Positions 34,689-44,391 of a DNA stretch of 53,951 bases are shown piece by piece. Both the position numbers and the translations under genes were made by a program. Positions within the stretch are counted from its first letter, which is position 1. Every line of letters starts with the position of its first letter. The notes beneath the pieces are model-generated. The model ran no database searches, was not told the DNA's origin, and saw nothing but the letters and a program-made list of their open reading frames with translations. The stretch covers positions 1 to 53,951 of the forward strand of contig NZ_BAMO01000036.1 in the NCBI RefSeq assembly GCF_000615945.1, in the 5' to 3' direction. Source of the stretch: Caldalkalibacillus mannanilyticus JCM 10596 (GTDB taxonomy: Bacteria; Bacillota; Bacilli; Caldalkalibacillales; JCM-10596).

Positions 34689-35303
34689 ATGCAGAAGAAA
34701 AAATGGTATGTAGGAGCGGTAGCTGCTTTGGTTCTAGCTCTCTTATCCGCAGGAGTTTATGCTGAAGCAAATGGGCATTTATTTCTTGGTCAATTTACGA
34801 AAACAAGAATTGAAGTAAATGGCTCTATGTTAAAAGAAGAGGATGTACCACCGTTTATTGTGAATGGGCGAACGGTGTTGCCAGTTGCTCAAGTAGCCGA
34901 GATGTTAAATGCACTTACTTCTTGGGACGAATCTAGGAGAGTAGTTGTCATTACTAAACCGATTGTTAATATGGCGATTATCAATCGTAATAGAAATGAA
35001 ATTGAAGTAAACCCGAGTTTTCGAACAGGAAATCATTCGTTTCAAGTAGCAACACAGGTTTCCAAGGTTCCTACTTCTAAGAATCTAAAGATGAGGTTTG
35101 TTGTGACAGACAGTTCAAACAGAACGGTACATGAAGGAAAAGCATTTACGATTGATACAGAGAGAGTGAATGGTAGTTTTCAGGGGAATTTAGAGGTAGC
35201 AGGGCTTCGTCTGAGTAGCACCGGAGAATACGTCTTAAAATTAGAGATGGAAGATGGAAATAAATTTGTTACAATTGGGGAATATTTAATCACCGTTAGG
35301 TAA
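34689..35303 (+). CDS. Secreted protein with copper-amine-oxidase-type (stalk) domain
   Basis: 204 residues: N-terminal signal or anchor (VGAVAALVLALLSAGVYA, about 6-26), a stalk domain (about 40-100: IEVNGSMLKEEDVPPFIVNG, RTVLPVAQVAEML, then a WDESRRVVVI strand) and a C-terminal beta-sandwich of about 90 residues that begins RFVVTDSSNRTVHEGKAF. Such domains occur on surface proteins of Paenibacillus/Brevibacillus relatives; no enzyme active site. The start is the ATG at 34689 after TGGAGG; the 37-codon upstream extension falls inside the bcr1-like repeat. Confidence 0.85.
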   Translation: MQKKKWYVGAVAALVLALLSAGVYAEANGHLFLGQFTKTRIEVNGSMLKEEDVPPFIVNGRTVLPVAQVAEMLNALTSWDESRRVVVITKPIVNMAIINRNRNEIEVNPSFRTGNHSFQVATQVSKVPTSKNLKMRFVVTDSSNRTVHEGKAFTIDTERVNGSFQGNLEVAGLRLSSTGEYVLKLEMEDGNKFVTIGEYLITVR

Positions 35304-35333
35304 TGCACAGATATATAGAAATTAGGTGGCGTT

Positions 35334-36514
35334 ATGTTCAAAAAGCTAATAGATCATGCTGGTGGATTTTTGGTAGGAAGTATCATTGCAACGGTTCTCC
35401 TATTAGTTCTTCTACAGTTTGGTCAGTTAGATAGGAATGGGAATCAAGATTTGACAGAGGGGCAAAAGATTGAAAAACAAAATCCCCCTGATAGCTCACA
35501 GAAATCACCCTCGGATCAACCTGCTGCTCCTGCTGATCACTACGATTATGATTTGTCAGTGCGCGACATTGAAGACAGTTGGTGGATTGATTTAGAAGAG
35601 CTAGCGGGTGTAGCATCGGGTGAATATAAGGTGGATGAGGTGAATGGAACCGTTCTTGTTACTCTATTTGACATCCCCTTTTCTTGGGTGAAGGATGTGC
35701 CGGTAGTGGAGAGAAATGGGGTTTTTCTCCCGTATGAGTGGAAGCCAGTCTTTGAAGAGAAGAAAGTCTTCGTGCCTCTTGAATTCCTCCAACATGGTCT
35801 GGAAATTGAGCCCATGATGGATGAAGGGAAGAGGAAAGTGTTCTTCTCTATTGAAACTCCAACCGAAGAAGTGTTTAGTCAATTTAGAGAGAAGGGCACA
35901 CAGCTAGATGAATTATCTACAGAAGAGTTGGTTGAATACCTATCCTTCTAACGAATCCTATCCCTGGTGCCATGATTAGCACACGAGAATCTCATTTGCC
36001 TGGGGCTAGAAGAGCGTATCGAAACGGATATCATGAGGGGATCGATTGGTATAGTGGTGCTACTGGAACAACGATCGATCTCAATACTAAGGTGTTGTCA
36101 GTAGCTGATGGAGTTGTGGTTAGAGCCGACCTAGACTACATAGAATTTGAGAAGGATGAAAGAGAGGCTTACTTGACCTTGGCGGGCGAATTGCATGAAA
36201 CCCCGACGTATATCCTAGATAAATTGCGCGGGAGGTCTGTTTGGGTGCAATATGATCATGGAGTCATGGTGCGTTATGCACATCTTTCCAAGATTGAAGA
36301 AGGAATCTATGTGGGTAAAGAGGTGAAGCGTGGAGAAACTCTGGGTTACGTCGGAAACTCAGGAACTAGTTTTGCCGTCAATGATGATCCTGAGGGAGGG
36401 CTTCACCTTCATGCTGACTTATTAATTTACGGCGAATTATTTTGGAAATATATTCACGAGCCACAGCAGATCAGGAATGTACTGATTCATACCTTTAAAG
36501 AAAGATCACAATAA
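35334..36514 (+). pseudogene. Membrane-anchored stalk-domain M23 metallopeptidase, one-base frameshift
   Basis: Joined length about 393 residues. The N-terminal part has a membrane anchor (GGFLVGSIIATVLLLVLLQFG), a low-complexity linker and two copper-amine-oxidase-like stalk units (WWIDLEELAGVASGEYKVDE, then VFLPYEWKPVFEEKKVFVPL). The C-terminal part, in the other frame, is an M23-type domain: YRNGYHEGIDWY (HxxxxxD), VLSVADGVVVRAD, and HLHADLLIYG (HxH). The break is at 35946-35948 (TTC); one extra base there gives LSFLTNPIPGAMISTR. Probably a peptidoglycan or spore-cortex hydrolase. It lies 30 bp after the preceding stalk gene, likely the same operon. Confidence 0.82.
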
Positions 36515-36533
36515 GAAAATTAAGTAAAAAAAT

Positions 36534-36567
36534 CGAGCCCCCTCAATTTGCGAGGGGGCTTTCTTCT
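36534..36567 (+). terminator. Intrinsic terminator of the stalk-M23 operon
   Basis: AGCCCCCTC / GAGGGGGCT stem with TTCTTCTT tail. Confidence 0.9.
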
Positions 36568-36572
36568 TGAGT

Positions 36573-36731
36573 CTAAAGATCTCTGTCATCTTCTGTTTTC
36601 TGAGCTAGATGATCCATACTGAACTTCTTTGTATCTTCTTTTTCTATGATTCTTCCTGCTCCAAGCCCCTCATCAATCATTCGATCTACTTGCAAATCCT
36701 GTTCTAACTTATTTTTATTGACAGTGTCCAA
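36573..36731 (-). CDS. Small hydrophilic protein of 52 residues
   Basis: TTG start at 36731 with AGAGGAGG 7 nt upstream; TAG at 36573-36575. Sequence MDTVNKNKLEQDLQVDRMID, then EGLGAGRIIEKEDTKKFSMD, ending HLAQKTEDDRDL. All charged or polar, helical, no Cys. I do not recognise it; the composition resembles small spore proteins. The perfect Shine-Dalgarno and its fit between a terminator and the divergent sigX promoter support a real gene. Confidence 0.6.
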   Translation of the reverse strand: MDTVNKNKLEQDLQVDRMIDEGLGAGRIIEKEDTKKFSMDHLAQKTEDDRDL

Positions 36732-36820
36732 GATTCAACCTCCTCTTTCATCTGATTTTTAGCGTGCTAGCTATATCGTAGGATGCCCTAAAAATCTGGA
36801 TACATGAGGTTGATTTTTTT

Positions 36821-36846
36821 TGTAACTTTTTGAGTAATGTAACGAC
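36821..36846 (+). promoter_or_regulatory. ECF (SigX-type) autoregulatory promoter
   Basis: TGTAAC 36821-36826, 16-bp spacer, CGAC 36843-36846, 36 bp before the sigma-factor GTG. ECF -35 AAC and -10 CGAC/CGTC elements at this spacing are the standard autoregulated arrangement; SigX of B. subtilis uses TGTAAC/CGAC. Confidence 0.75.
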
Positions 36847-36881
36847 TATATAGGTAGAGCAGGTGAATGGGAGGTGGAGAA

Positions 36882-37412
36882 GTGGATCAGATATCGGCAT
36901 CTGAGAAGACTCAATACTTGTATCATCAATATTGTGACGATCTTTATCGTTTTTTTATTTTTATGGTGGGTTCTTCAGAGGTGGCTGAAGATCTCTTGCA
37001 GGAAACTTTTTTAAATGTGTATACCAGTATTCGCTCCTTTGAAGGAAGAGCAACTGAGAAAACATGGCTGTTTCGAATCGCGAGAAATATAGCCGTTGAT
37101 TGGATAAGAAAAAAGAGATCATTTCGTTGGATTGTGGAAGCTCTGACAGCTACAATCAAATCCAGTGAACCGCAACCCCTACACTTTATTGAACTAAATG
37201 AAAGTGAAGCGGAACTATATCGAGCGTTAGCGAAGTTGAGTGACAAATATCGTACAGTGATTTACCTAAGAAAAATAAAAGAGTTCTCTATCGCTGAAAC
37301 AGCGGCGATTATGCAATGTACAGAAGGAAGAGTAAAAACCGATTTGTATAGGGGGCTACAAAAGCTGAAGGATTTATTGGAGGAGGAGGGATATATCCAT
37401 GAGCCACTCTGA
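36882..37412 (+). CDS. sigX: ECF RNA polymerase sigma factor, SigX-like
   Basis: 176 residues: sigma2 (18-85, DDLYRFFIFMVGSSEVAEDL then TFLNVYTSIRSFEGR) and sigma4 (120-170, YRTVIYLRKIKEFSIAETAA then VKTDLYRGLQKLKDLL). GTG start at 36882, 7 nt after GGAGG; the upstream ATG at 36867 overlaps the Shine-Dalgarno. It transcribes its own operon through the TGTAAC/CGAC promoter and is held by the anti-sigma encoded by the overlapping gene. SigX controls envelope-charge and lipid genes in B. subtilis; that role is inferred. Confidence 0.88.
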   Translation: MDQISASEKTQYLYHQYCDDLYRFFIFMVGSSEVAEDLLQETFLNVYTSIRSFEGRATEKTWLFRIARNIAVDWIRKKRSFRWIVEALTATIKSSEPQPLHFIELNESEAELYRALAKLSDKYRTVIYLRKIKEFSIAETAAIMQCTEGRVKTDLYRGLQKLKDLLEEEGYIHEPL

Positions 37413-38017
37413 AAAAGATCGTTTGGAGGAATTCGCAGATAGATGGAATGGAATCGAGATGAGGAAAGGAGCCAAACAACAGATTTATTATTCTTTACGT
37501 GAAAGCATTGAAATCAGAGAGAGGAAACGGAAGCAGAAATACTCTGTTGAATAAAGTATCAATTGCTCTTATCCTGTTTCTTTTATTTGGTGGAGCAATG
37601 TATGTTATGAACCTAACAGGAGGTGAAAAGCGAGAATTAGGTTATGGAGGTGAACAGCTTTCATCTTTTTACAGTCTGAAAGAGCTTCCAGAAGATTTTG
37701 AAATCGTAGAGTTAAGTGACGGGAGCTGGGATTTTATTTCTGCTGGTCAACTTGTTGTAGGAGGGCTTCGATTGATGAACGAGGAAACAATGATTGAAAA
37801 GACCTCAAATCCTATATTATTTGAAAAATTGTATCCTCAAGATTTCCCTTATCCAGCAGTAAAAACTCTTGAGCACATCAAATCACAAGGGATCGCACAA
37901 ATTATCCATTACTATATCCTTCATGATAAAGATCATGTTTATCATCTCTATTTCTATACTCCTTTTTTTAGTAAAGAGCGTGCTGAGGAAGTAGCGAGAA
38001 GCTTTCAGATAGACTAG
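37399..38017 (+). pseudogene. Anti-sigma factor (RsiX-like), frameshift of opposite sign
   Basis: The ATG at 37399 overlaps the sigma gene by 14 nt. The first frame gives a 51-residue cytosolic anti-sigma region (MSHSEKDRLEEFADRWNGIE then MRKGAKQQIYYSLRESIEIR) ending at TAA 37552. The next frame supplies the membrane helix (VSIALILFLLFGGAMYV) and an extracellular domain (FYSLKELPEDFEIVELSDGS..) of the RsiX/DUF4367 kind. Joining requires losing one base near 37546-37549 (an insertion in this sequence), unlike the one-base losses elsewhere. Alternatives are a true truncation or a start at GTG 37499. Full length about 205 residues. Confidence 0.7.
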
Positions 38018-38038
38018 AAAGTGAGAATAACAAAAGAA

Positions 38039-38080
38039 AAAAGTGATGGGGGAATGTTTCTTCCATCACTTTATTTTTTT
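38039..38080 (+). terminator. Intrinsic terminator of the sigX operon
   Basis: AAAGTGATGG / CCATCACTTT stem followed by ATTTTTTT. Confidence 0.85.
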
Positions 38081-38101
38081 GTGCTTTTCAAAATTACTTC
38101 T

Positions 38102-38326
38102 CTAGCCTCTGCCAAATAAGCGAACCTTTTTCTCTTGATTTTCTTTTAACATGACCTCTTTCGCCTCGATTCTGACATCATCCATGTTAACGTTAGGGCT
38201 TCTTGAGAGGTTATTGATCAGGAAACGATTCTCTTTTTCCCAGAATCGCTTAATGGCATCTCCTTCATTATGTGCAGGCATTTCTATAGAACCATGAATT
38301 GTAAAATAGACATTGTATTTGTTCAT
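38102..38326 (-). CDS. Hypothetical small protein
   Basis: 74 residues, not recognised. N-terminal strand MNKYNVYFTIHGSIEMPAHN then a helix EGDAIKRFWEKEN, fitting a small ferredoxin-like fold, and a basic C-terminus KKVRLFGRG. Its ATG has AGGAGG 4-5 nt upstream. Single gene between terminators. Confidence 0.65.
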   Translation of the reverse strand: MNKYNVYFTIHGSIEMPAHNEGDAIKRFWEKENRFLINNLSRSPNVNMDDVRIEAKEVMLKENQEKKVRLFGRG

Positions 38327-38426
38327 CTGACATCCTCCTGTTTTTGGCTTTGTATAAGTTTATTTGGAGTTCGTCATGAAAATAACCAGAAAAGGATAAA
38401 AAATCACTTAGAATGTTTCTTTTTAC

Positions 38427-39884
38427 TCACATTGTTTTTTTATATTTCCGCAAGCGATATTGCAGGCTTTGTCTGCTTATGCCGAGTTCTTTTGCCGCTT
38501 GCGATATGTTGCTTCTGTGCTTGTCTAAAATGCGTGTAATATAATATTTTTCAAACTCTTCTACTTTTTCTCTCAGGGTTTTGGATTCTTCAATTTGTGA
38601 CCATACTTGCTCTTGATTCTCCCGATTCAGAAGGGAGGCTGTATCTTGATCATCAGGCTTGCTTTGATCAAATGCTTCTTTCTCTAGCTGATTTTGACGT
38701 CGGATATGATGGACAGGGAGGTGGGTATGGAGTATCTCCTTCTCGTCAACCATCAAGTTCATTGCACCTTCGATAATATGCTGTAGCTCACGAACATTTC
38801 CAGGCCAATGATAGCTTAGAAGGTGCTGCTTCACTTCTTCAGATACTCTTTCCACATTCATATCGAAAAGGTGATTATATTTTGAAATAAAGTGTTTCGT
38901 TAATTCAAGAATATCTTCCTTTCTGTCTCTAAGAGGGGGGATGAACAGCGTGACCACACTTAAACGATAATATAAATCTTTGCGGATTCTTTGATTCGAA
39001 ATGGCTTCAAAAGGATCTTCGTTAATAGCCGCAATAATGCGCACATCAATTTGTTTGTCCTTCGTATCTCCTATACGACGAATCGTTTTTTCCTGTAATG
39101 CTCGAAGAAGTTTGGCTTGTAAAGGGAGGGTAAGGGAGTTAATCTCATCTAGAAACAGGGTTCCCCCTTCCGCTTGTTCGAAGAGCCCCGGTCGTTCGAT
39201 CGCACCAGTAAATGCGCCTTTCGACGTGCCAAATAATAAACCTTCAATCAGGCTATCTGGTAATGCAGCACAATTCTGAGAAATAAATGGAGCTGCTGAA
39301 CGGTAGCTTCCATTGTGAATGCTTTGAGCGAATAGTTCCTTCCCTGTCCCAGTTTCTCCAACGATTAAGACAGAAGAAGAGGTTCTTGTCACTCGCTTGG
39401 CATTTTCAATCACTTCCTTCATTGCAGCGCTCGATCCAATAATACTTTCAAAGGTATATTTAGTATTTTCCTTATTCAGAATGCTTTCTCTAATAATTCG
39501 TTCAATTTTTGTCACATCGTTAGCAATTTCAACAGCGCCAATAATGGTATGATGATCCATGATAGGAAAGGTATGATTGATTGTATTGATTTCTTTCCCT
39601 TTATCATTAAAATACGTTTGTCTTACTTTTTTTACTGTTTCTCTTTCTTTTAACGCTCGATACAAGGTGCTTTCTTCTCCTCTGGAAAAAGGAAACACAT
39701 CCAGAAGATTTTTACCTAGTACATCTTCGGCTTGCATCGATTCGATTTCGCTCATTTTTTTATTATATATAATGGAACGTCCCTGTTCATCGATGACGTG
39801 AACGCCCTCGTTCATTTCCTGCACAATAAATTGATAAAAAGTGATGAGTTGTTGTAAGTGTCTGATTTCATCCTCTTTTTTCAA
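38427..39884 (-). CDS. rocR: Sigma-54-dependent activator RocR
   Basis: 485 residues. N-terminal PAS sensor (15-110, GVHVIDEQGRSIIYNKKMSE), AAA+ domain with Walker A GETGTGKE 176-183, GAFTGA 223-228, Walker B LFLDEI 243-248, and a Fis-type HTH at the C-terminus (SNISQAAKELGISRQSLQYR). It closely resembles B. subtilis RocR from the PAS onward (SQNCAALPDSL, RIIA.NEDP, PGN.REL). It activates the roc genes in response to ornithine or citrulline with sigma-54 RNA polymerase. The TTG start at 39884 has GCAGGTGA before it; a TTG at 39914 lacks a Shine-Dalgarno. Divergent from rocD2. Confidence 0.95.
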   Translation of the reverse strand: MKKEDEIRHLQQLITFYQFIVQEMNEGVHVIDEQGRSIIYNKKMSEIESMQAEDVLGKNLLDVFPFSRGEESTLYRALKERETVKKVRQTYFNDKGKEINTINHTFPIMDHHTIIGAVEIANDVTKIERIIRESILNKENTKYTFESIIGSSAAMKEVIENAKRVTRTSSSVLIVGETGTGKELFAQSIHNGSYRSAAPFISQNCAALPDSLIEGLLFGTSKGAFTGAIERPGLFEQAEGGTLFLDEINSLTLPLQAKLLRALQEKTIRRIGDTKDKQIDVRIIAAINEDPFEAISNQRIRKDLYYRLSVVTLFIPPLRDRKEDILELTKHFISKYNHLFDMNVERVSEEVKQHLLSYHWPGNVRELQHIIEGAMNLMVDEKEILHTHLPVHHIRRQNQLEKEAFDQSKPDDQDTASLLNRENQEQVWSQIEESKTLREKVEEFEKYYITRILDKHRSNISQAAKELGISRQSLQYRLRKYKKTM

Positions 39885-39940
39885 CGTAATCACCTGCCTT
39901 CTTTCATTCTTCAAGTCATTGTAGCATGTTCTTTTTCATT

Positions 39941-39985
39941 TATGCAAAAAAAATTCTAGTGCATTAAGCAAAAAAATATTGCACA
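39941..39985 (+). promoter_or_regulatory. Candidate RocR upstream activating sequences
   Basis: ATGCA (39942-39946) and TGCAT (39960-39964) are inverted around an A/T tract, followed by another TGCA-centred block TTGCACA (39979-39985). They lie 90-130 bp upstream of the sigma-54 promoter, the usual range for enhancer binding. Exact RocR consensus not verified. Confidence 0.5.
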
Positions 39986-40074
39986 GCAAAAATATTATGC
40001 TGTTCCTCTTCGTCATTTTTTGCATATCAGTATAAAATAGAGTGACTATATTTGAATATGTCCTTTTTTTATTT

Positions 40075-40090
40075 TGGCATGAAACTTGCA
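40075..40090 (+). promoter_or_regulatory. Sigma-54 (-24/-12) promoter of the roc operon
   Basis: TGGCATGAAACTTGCA: -24 TGGCA with GG at 40076-40077, -12 TTGCA with GC at 40088-40089, correct 12-bp register. It precedes rocD by 77 bp and matches the presence of RocR opposite. Confidence 0.88.
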
Positions 40091-40166
40091 TTACTAAAAG
40101 TGCGCTCAAAAAGATGAAAGTATGTATAGAGCTTACTAGGAAAAATGAATAAGGGGGATTTCTTAA

Positions 40167-41384
40167 ATGAATAGATCTCAAACGATTATTGAACAAACAG
40201 AAAGATTTGGAGCGAATAATTATCATCCGCTGCCCATTGTTATTTCCAAGGCAGAAGGGGTTTGGGTAGAAGATCCTCAAGGACAACGATATATGGATAT
40301 GTTAAGTGCATATTCGGCGTTAAATCAAGGACATCGCCATCCCAAAATTATTCAAGCCTTAAAGGATCAAGCAGATAAAGTAACTCTTACTTCTAGAGCT
40401 TTCCACAACGATCAACTTGGGGATTTCTATGAAAAACTATCTAGTCTAACTGGAAAAGAAATGATTCTACCAATGAATACTGGAGCAGAAGCTGTAGAAA
40501 CAGCACTGAAAGCTGTGAGAAGATGGGCTTATGAAGTGAAAAAAGTTCCTGCAAATCAAGCAGAGGTCATTGTTTGTGAAGGAAACTTTCATGGTAGAAC
40601 ATTAACTATTACTTCCTTTTCTTCTGCTGAAGAATATAAGAGAGGATTTGGACCTTTTACTCCTGGTTTTAAGATTATTCCATACGGGGATATTGAGGAG
40701 CTTAAGAAAGCGATTACTCCTAATACAGCTGCCTTCATGGTAGAGCCGATTCAAGGAGAAGCGGGTATTGTTATCCCAACGGAAGGCTTTTTGAAAGCTG
40801 CACAAGAAATTTGTAAAGAAAATAATGTTCTATTTGTCGCTGATGAAATCCAGACTGGTTTTGGACGCACAGGAAAACTATTTGCTTGTGACTGGGAAGA
40901 TGTAAAGCCGGATATGTACATTATGGGGAAAGCATTAGGCGGTGGAGTATTCCCTATATCCGCTGTTGCTGCAAATAAAGAAATTCTAGAAGTATTTGAG
41001 CCAGGTTCTCATGGATCTACTTTTGGTGGGAATCCACTTGGCTGTGCTGTAGCCATTGCAGCACTTGACGTACTTAATGAGGAAAAATTAGTTCAACGTT
41101 CTGCTGAGCTTGGAGAATATTTCATTGAAGAGCTTAGAAAGATAGAGAATCCTGTTATTGCCGATATTCGAGGCAGAGGATTGTTTATTGGATTAGAATT
41201 GAATACCAAAGCAAGACCTTATTGTGAAGAGCTAAAAGAACGTGGTCTTTTATGTAAGGAAACACATGAAACAACGATTCGATTTGCTCCTCCTCTAACG
41301 ATTAAGAAGGAAGAATTGGATTGGGCATTAGACATTATTAGAAAAGTGTTAGATGTAAGAGTGAGTTCTGGAGAGCAAAAATAA
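40167..41384 (+). CDS. rocD: Ornithine aminotransferase (roc-operon copy)
   Basis: 405 residues, PLP-dependent, cytosolic. It converts ornithine and 2-oxoglutarate to glutamate semialdehyde and glutamate. PLP-lysine K255 in [35 protein letters not shown] all present. It is a close paralogue of the 8490 gene along its whole length. First gene of rocD-rocG-rocA under a sigma-54 promoter. AAGGGGG Shine-Dalgarno. Arginase and permease genes (rocF, rocE) are not in the window. Confidence 0.96.
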   Translation: MNRSQTIIEQTERFGANNYHPLPIVISKAEGVWVEDPQGQRYMDMLSAYSALNQGHRHPKIIQALKDQADKVTLTSRAFHNDQLGDFYEKLSSLTGKEMILPMNTGAEAVETALKAVRRWAYEVKKVPANQAEVIVCEGNFHGRTLTITSFSSAEEYKRGFGPFTPGFKIIPYGDIEELKKAITPNTAAFMVEPIQGEAGIVIPTEGFLKAAQEICKENNVLFVADEIQTGFGRTGKLFACDWEDVKPDMYIMGKALGGGVFPISAVAANKEILEVFEPGSHGSTFGGNPLGCAVAIAALDVLNEEKLVQRSAELGEYFIEELRKIENPVIADIRGRGLFIGLELNTKARPYCEELKERGLLCKETHETTIRFAPPLTIKKEELDWALDIIRKVLDVRVSSGEQK

Positions 41385-41397
41385 GGGGTGTTCAGGC

Positions 41398-42699
41398 ATG
41401 AGCATGAAGGCAGAAGAAGTAAAACAAGCGAATCATCAATCTAATGAGTCCATCAATTTAGAGAACCTAAGTGTATTTGAACGAACACAGCAGGTGATTA
41501 AGCAAGCCTTAGGTAAATTAGGGTATGAAGATGAATTCTATGAACTATTGAAGGAACCACTACGCTTATTGACGGTTCGTATTCCTGTAAGAATGGATGA
41601 TGGATCAGTCAAGATTTTTACTGGTTATCGTGCCCAGCACAATGATTCTGTCGGCCCGACAAAAGGAGGCATTCGCTTTCATCCCAATGTTACTGAAGAA
41701 GAAGTGAAAGCTTTATCCATGTGGATGAGTATTAAATGTGGTATTACCAATCTTCCTTATGGCGGTGGAAAAGGTGGTATCCAATGTGATCCGCGGGAAA
41801 TGTCTTTTCGTGAATTAGAACGCTTAAGCCGTGGCTATGTACGTGCGATTAGTCAGATTGTTGGACCGACAAAGGACATCCCAGCCCCTGATGTATTTAC
41901 CAACTCGCAAATCATGGGATGGATGATGGATGAGTACAGTCGAATTAGAGAATTTGACTCTCCAGGATTTATTACTGGAAAGCCTTTGGTTCTAGGAGGA
42001 TCAGCAGGTCGTGAATCCTCTACAGCCAAAGGTGTAACCATTTGTTTACGAGAAGCGGCGGAGGTAGCTGGTATTCAAATCGAAGGAGCTAGAGTCATCA
42101 TTCAAGGTTTTGGTAATGCAGGAAGCTTTCTCGCGAAGTTTTTACATGATGCTGGCGCTAAGATTGTGGGTATTTCTGACGCGCTAGGAGCTTTGTATGA
42201 TCCTGAGGGATTGGATATCGAGTATTTGTTAGATAGACGAGATTCTTTTGGGACTGTAACCAATTTATTTCCTCCTCAACTGACAAATAAAGAGTTGCTT
42301 GTTCAAGAATGTGATATTCTCGTCCCGGCTGCTATTGAAAATCAGATTACTGAAGAAAATGCGGCAGAGATTAAAGCAAAAATTTTAGTAGAAGCAGCAA
42401 ATGGACCTACAACACTCAAGGCTACTGAAATTTTAACAGAAAAAGGAGTTCTTATTGTACCTGATGTACTGGCGAGTGCTGGAGGCGTTGTTGTTTCCTA
42501 TTTTGAATGGGTTCAAAACAACCAAGGTTACTATTGGTCAGAAGAAGAAGTAGAAGAAAAGCTAGAAAAAATCTTAACAGCTTCTTTTCATAATGTCTAT
42601 GACACTTCTAGACGCTTAAAAATAGATATGAGGCTTTCTTCTTACATTGTAGGATTACGCAGAATGGCAGAAGCATCACGCTGGAGAGGATGGGTTTAA
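41398..42699 (+). CDS. rocG: Glutamate dehydrogenase, NAD-specific (RocG/GudB type)
   Basis: 433 residues. It oxidises glutamate to 2-oxoglutarate and ammonia. Substrate site [11 protein letters not shown] and the catalytic Lys in [16 protein letters not shown], and the Rossmann GFGNAGSF motif are present. Located 14 bp after rocD and 47 bp before rocA, so it is part of the roc operon and supplies the last step of arginine to 2-oxoglutarate. Length and N-terminus match catabolic Bacillus GDHs rather than the NADP biosynthetic type. Start ATG after AAGGGGTG. Confidence 0.95.
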   Translation: MSMKAEEVKQANHQSNESINLENLSVFERTQQVIKQALGKLGYEDEFYELLKEPLRLLTVRIPVRMDDGSVKIFTGYRAQHNDSVGPTKGGIRFHPNVTEEEVKALSMWMSIKCGITNLPYGGGKGGIQCDPREMSFRELERLSRGYVRAISQIVGPTKDIPAPDVFTNSQIMGWMMDEYSRIREFDSPGFITGKPLVLGGSAGRESSTAKGVTICLREAAEVAGIQIEGARVIIQGFGNAGSFLAKFLHDAGAKIVGISDALGALYDPEGLDIEYLLDRRDSFGTVTNLFPPQLTNKELLVQECDILVPAAIENQITEENAAEIKAKILVEAANGPTTLKATEILTEKGVLIVPDVLASAGGVVVSYFEWVQNNQGYYWSEEEVEEKLEKILTASFHNVYDTSRRLKIDMRLSSYIVGLRRMAEASRWRGWV

Positions 42700-42745
42700 A
42701 AAAGCTTATCCGCTAAATGATTATAGATTAAAGGAGAGATTAATC

Positions 42746-44311
42746 ATGACAACGAAAACAATAGCCCCTTTTGTAAACGAACCATTTACTAATTTTTCAC
42801 TAGAAGAGAATAAAAAAGCGATGGAGCAAGCTCTTCAAAAAGTAAAGGCAGAATTAAATCAAGATTATCCTTTATATATTGGGAATGAGAAGGTTTATAC
42901 AGAAGATAAGATTGTTTCGATCAACCCAGGAAAAAAGGATGAAGTGATTGGGAAGGTAAGTAAAGCTAGTAAGGAGCTTGCAGAAAAAGCAATGCAAGAA
43001 GCCTTAGCTACTTTCGAAACGTGGAAAAAGGTCCCTGCTAGAGAAAGAGCAGAGTATCTCTTTAAAGCGGCTGATCTAATGCGTCAACGCAAGCATGAAT
43101 TTTCTGCTTTAATGATCTTAGAGTCAGGGAAAAATTATGCAGAAGCAGATGCGGATACGGCAGAAGCGATCGATTTCATCGAATTCTATGCTAGAGAAAT
43201 GATTCGCTTGAGCGAAACTCATATTCATCAGCCTCTGGTCAAAATTCCTGGAGAAGATAACAAGCTTTCTTACATCCCACTAGGGGTTGGAGTCGTGATT
43301 CCTCCTTGGAATTTCCCATTAGCTATTTGTGTAGGAATGACAACAGCTGCAGTGGTGTCTGGAAATACTGTTCTCTTAAAGCCAGCTTCTACTACTCCAG
43401 TTATTGCTCATAAATTTGTTGCCCTAATGGAAGAGGTAGGGTTACCAGCTGGTGTCATTAATTTCATTCCTGGAAGTGGAGCAGAGGTAGGGGATTACTT
43501 AACAACCCATCCAAAAACAAGATTTATTAGCTTCACAGGCTCCAAAGAAGTAGGTCTTCGCATCAATCGTCTAGCAGCTGAAACACAAGAAGGACAAATT
43601 TGGATTAAACGTTTAGTGGCTGAAATGGGTGGAAAAGACGGGATTGTTGTTGATGAAACGGCAGATCTTGAAGCGGCAGCTCAAGCGGTTGTTGCTTCTG
43701 CTTTTGGATTCCAAGGACAAAAATGCTCTGCTGGATCACGAGCGGTTATTGTCGATTCTGTGTATGATCAAGTCGTAGAGAGAGTCATAGAATTAACGAA
43801 TCAACTAGAAATGGGTCTACCAGAAGAGAATTATCAAGTAGGTCCAGTCATTGATCAGAGTGCTTATAATCGCATCCTTGAGTATATCGAGATTGGAAAG
43901 CAGGAAGGAAAACTTGTAGCAGGTGGAAGCAAGGGAGAAGGCAATGGTTTTTATATTCAACCTACTGTATTTGTTGATGTTAAGCCTACTTCCCGTATTA
44001 TGCTGGAAGAGATTTTTGGACCTGTTCTGGCGATCTGCAAGGCAAGCGATTGGCAGGAAGCGATTGATATCTTCAATAATACAGAGTATGGATTAACAGG
44101 AGCGTTTTTCTCCGGTGTTGAAGAACGTATTGAATATGCTTTAGAAACCATTCATTGCGGAAATCTTTATATCAACCGTAAATGTACAGGAGCACTTGTA
44201 GGAGTTCACCCGTTCGGCGGCTTTAACATGTCTGGAACAGATTCCAAAGCAGGTGGATTTGATTATTTACTGCTCTTTACTCAAGCGAAATTAACTTCAA
44301 GGAAAGTATAG
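42746..44311 (+). CDS. rocA: L-glutamate gamma-semialdehyde dehydrogenase (1-pyrroline-5-carboxylate dehydrogenase)
   Basis: 521 residues, ALDH superfamily. Catalytic Cys327 (GQKCSAGSR) and Glu293 (AEMGGKD), cofactor region IPPWNFPL and FTGSKEVG, and a C-terminal [16 protein letters not shown] stretch are present. It oxidises glutamate semialdehyde to glutamate with NAD. Its N-terminal 40 residues are typical of the Gram-positive RocA/PruA class. Last gene of the roc operon; strong terminator 31 bp downstream. Confidence 0.96.
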   Translation: MTTKTIAPFVNEPFTNFSLEENKKAMEQALQKVKAELNQDYPLYIGNEKVYTEDKIVSINPGKKDEVIGKVSKASKELAEKAMQEALATFETWKKVPARERAEYLFKAADLMRQRKHEFSALMILESGKNYAEADADTAEAIDFIEFYAREMIRLSETHIHQPLVKIPGEDNKLSYIPLGVGVVIPPWNFPLAICVGMTTAAVVSGNTVLLKPASTTPVIAHKFVALMEEVGLPAGVINFIPGSGAEVGDYLTTHPKTRFISFTGSKEVGLRINRLAAETQEGQIWIKRLVAEMGGKDGIVVDETADLEAAAQAVVASAFGFQGQKCSAGSRAVIVDSVYDQVVERVIELTNQLEMGLPEENYQVGPVIDQSAYNRILEYIEIGKQEGKLVAGGSKGEGNGFYIQPTVFVDVKPTSRIMLEEIFGPVLAICKASDWQEAIDIFNNTEYGLTGAFFSGVEERIEYALETIHCGNLYINRKCTGALVGVHPFGGFNMSGTDSKAGGFDYLLLFTQAKLTSRKV

Positions 44312-44342
44312 GGTTATAGATAGAGTAAATATAAGAAAAAGA

Positions 44343-44389
44343 GAAGAGGATGTTACTAGAAGCTTAGCTTTTGGTAACATCCTCTTTGT
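44343..44389 (+). terminator. Intrinsic terminator of the roc operon
   Basis: AAGAGGATGTTAC (44344-44356) / GTAACATCCTCTT (44374-44386), perfect 13-bp stem. Confidence 0.9.
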
Positions 44390-44391
44390 GC

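Noticed and set aside
39936-40286. Open frame of 116 codons on the minus strand across the roc regulatory region
   Set aside because: It overlaps the UAS, the sigma-54 promoter and the start of rocD; composition is that of AT-rich noncoding DNA.
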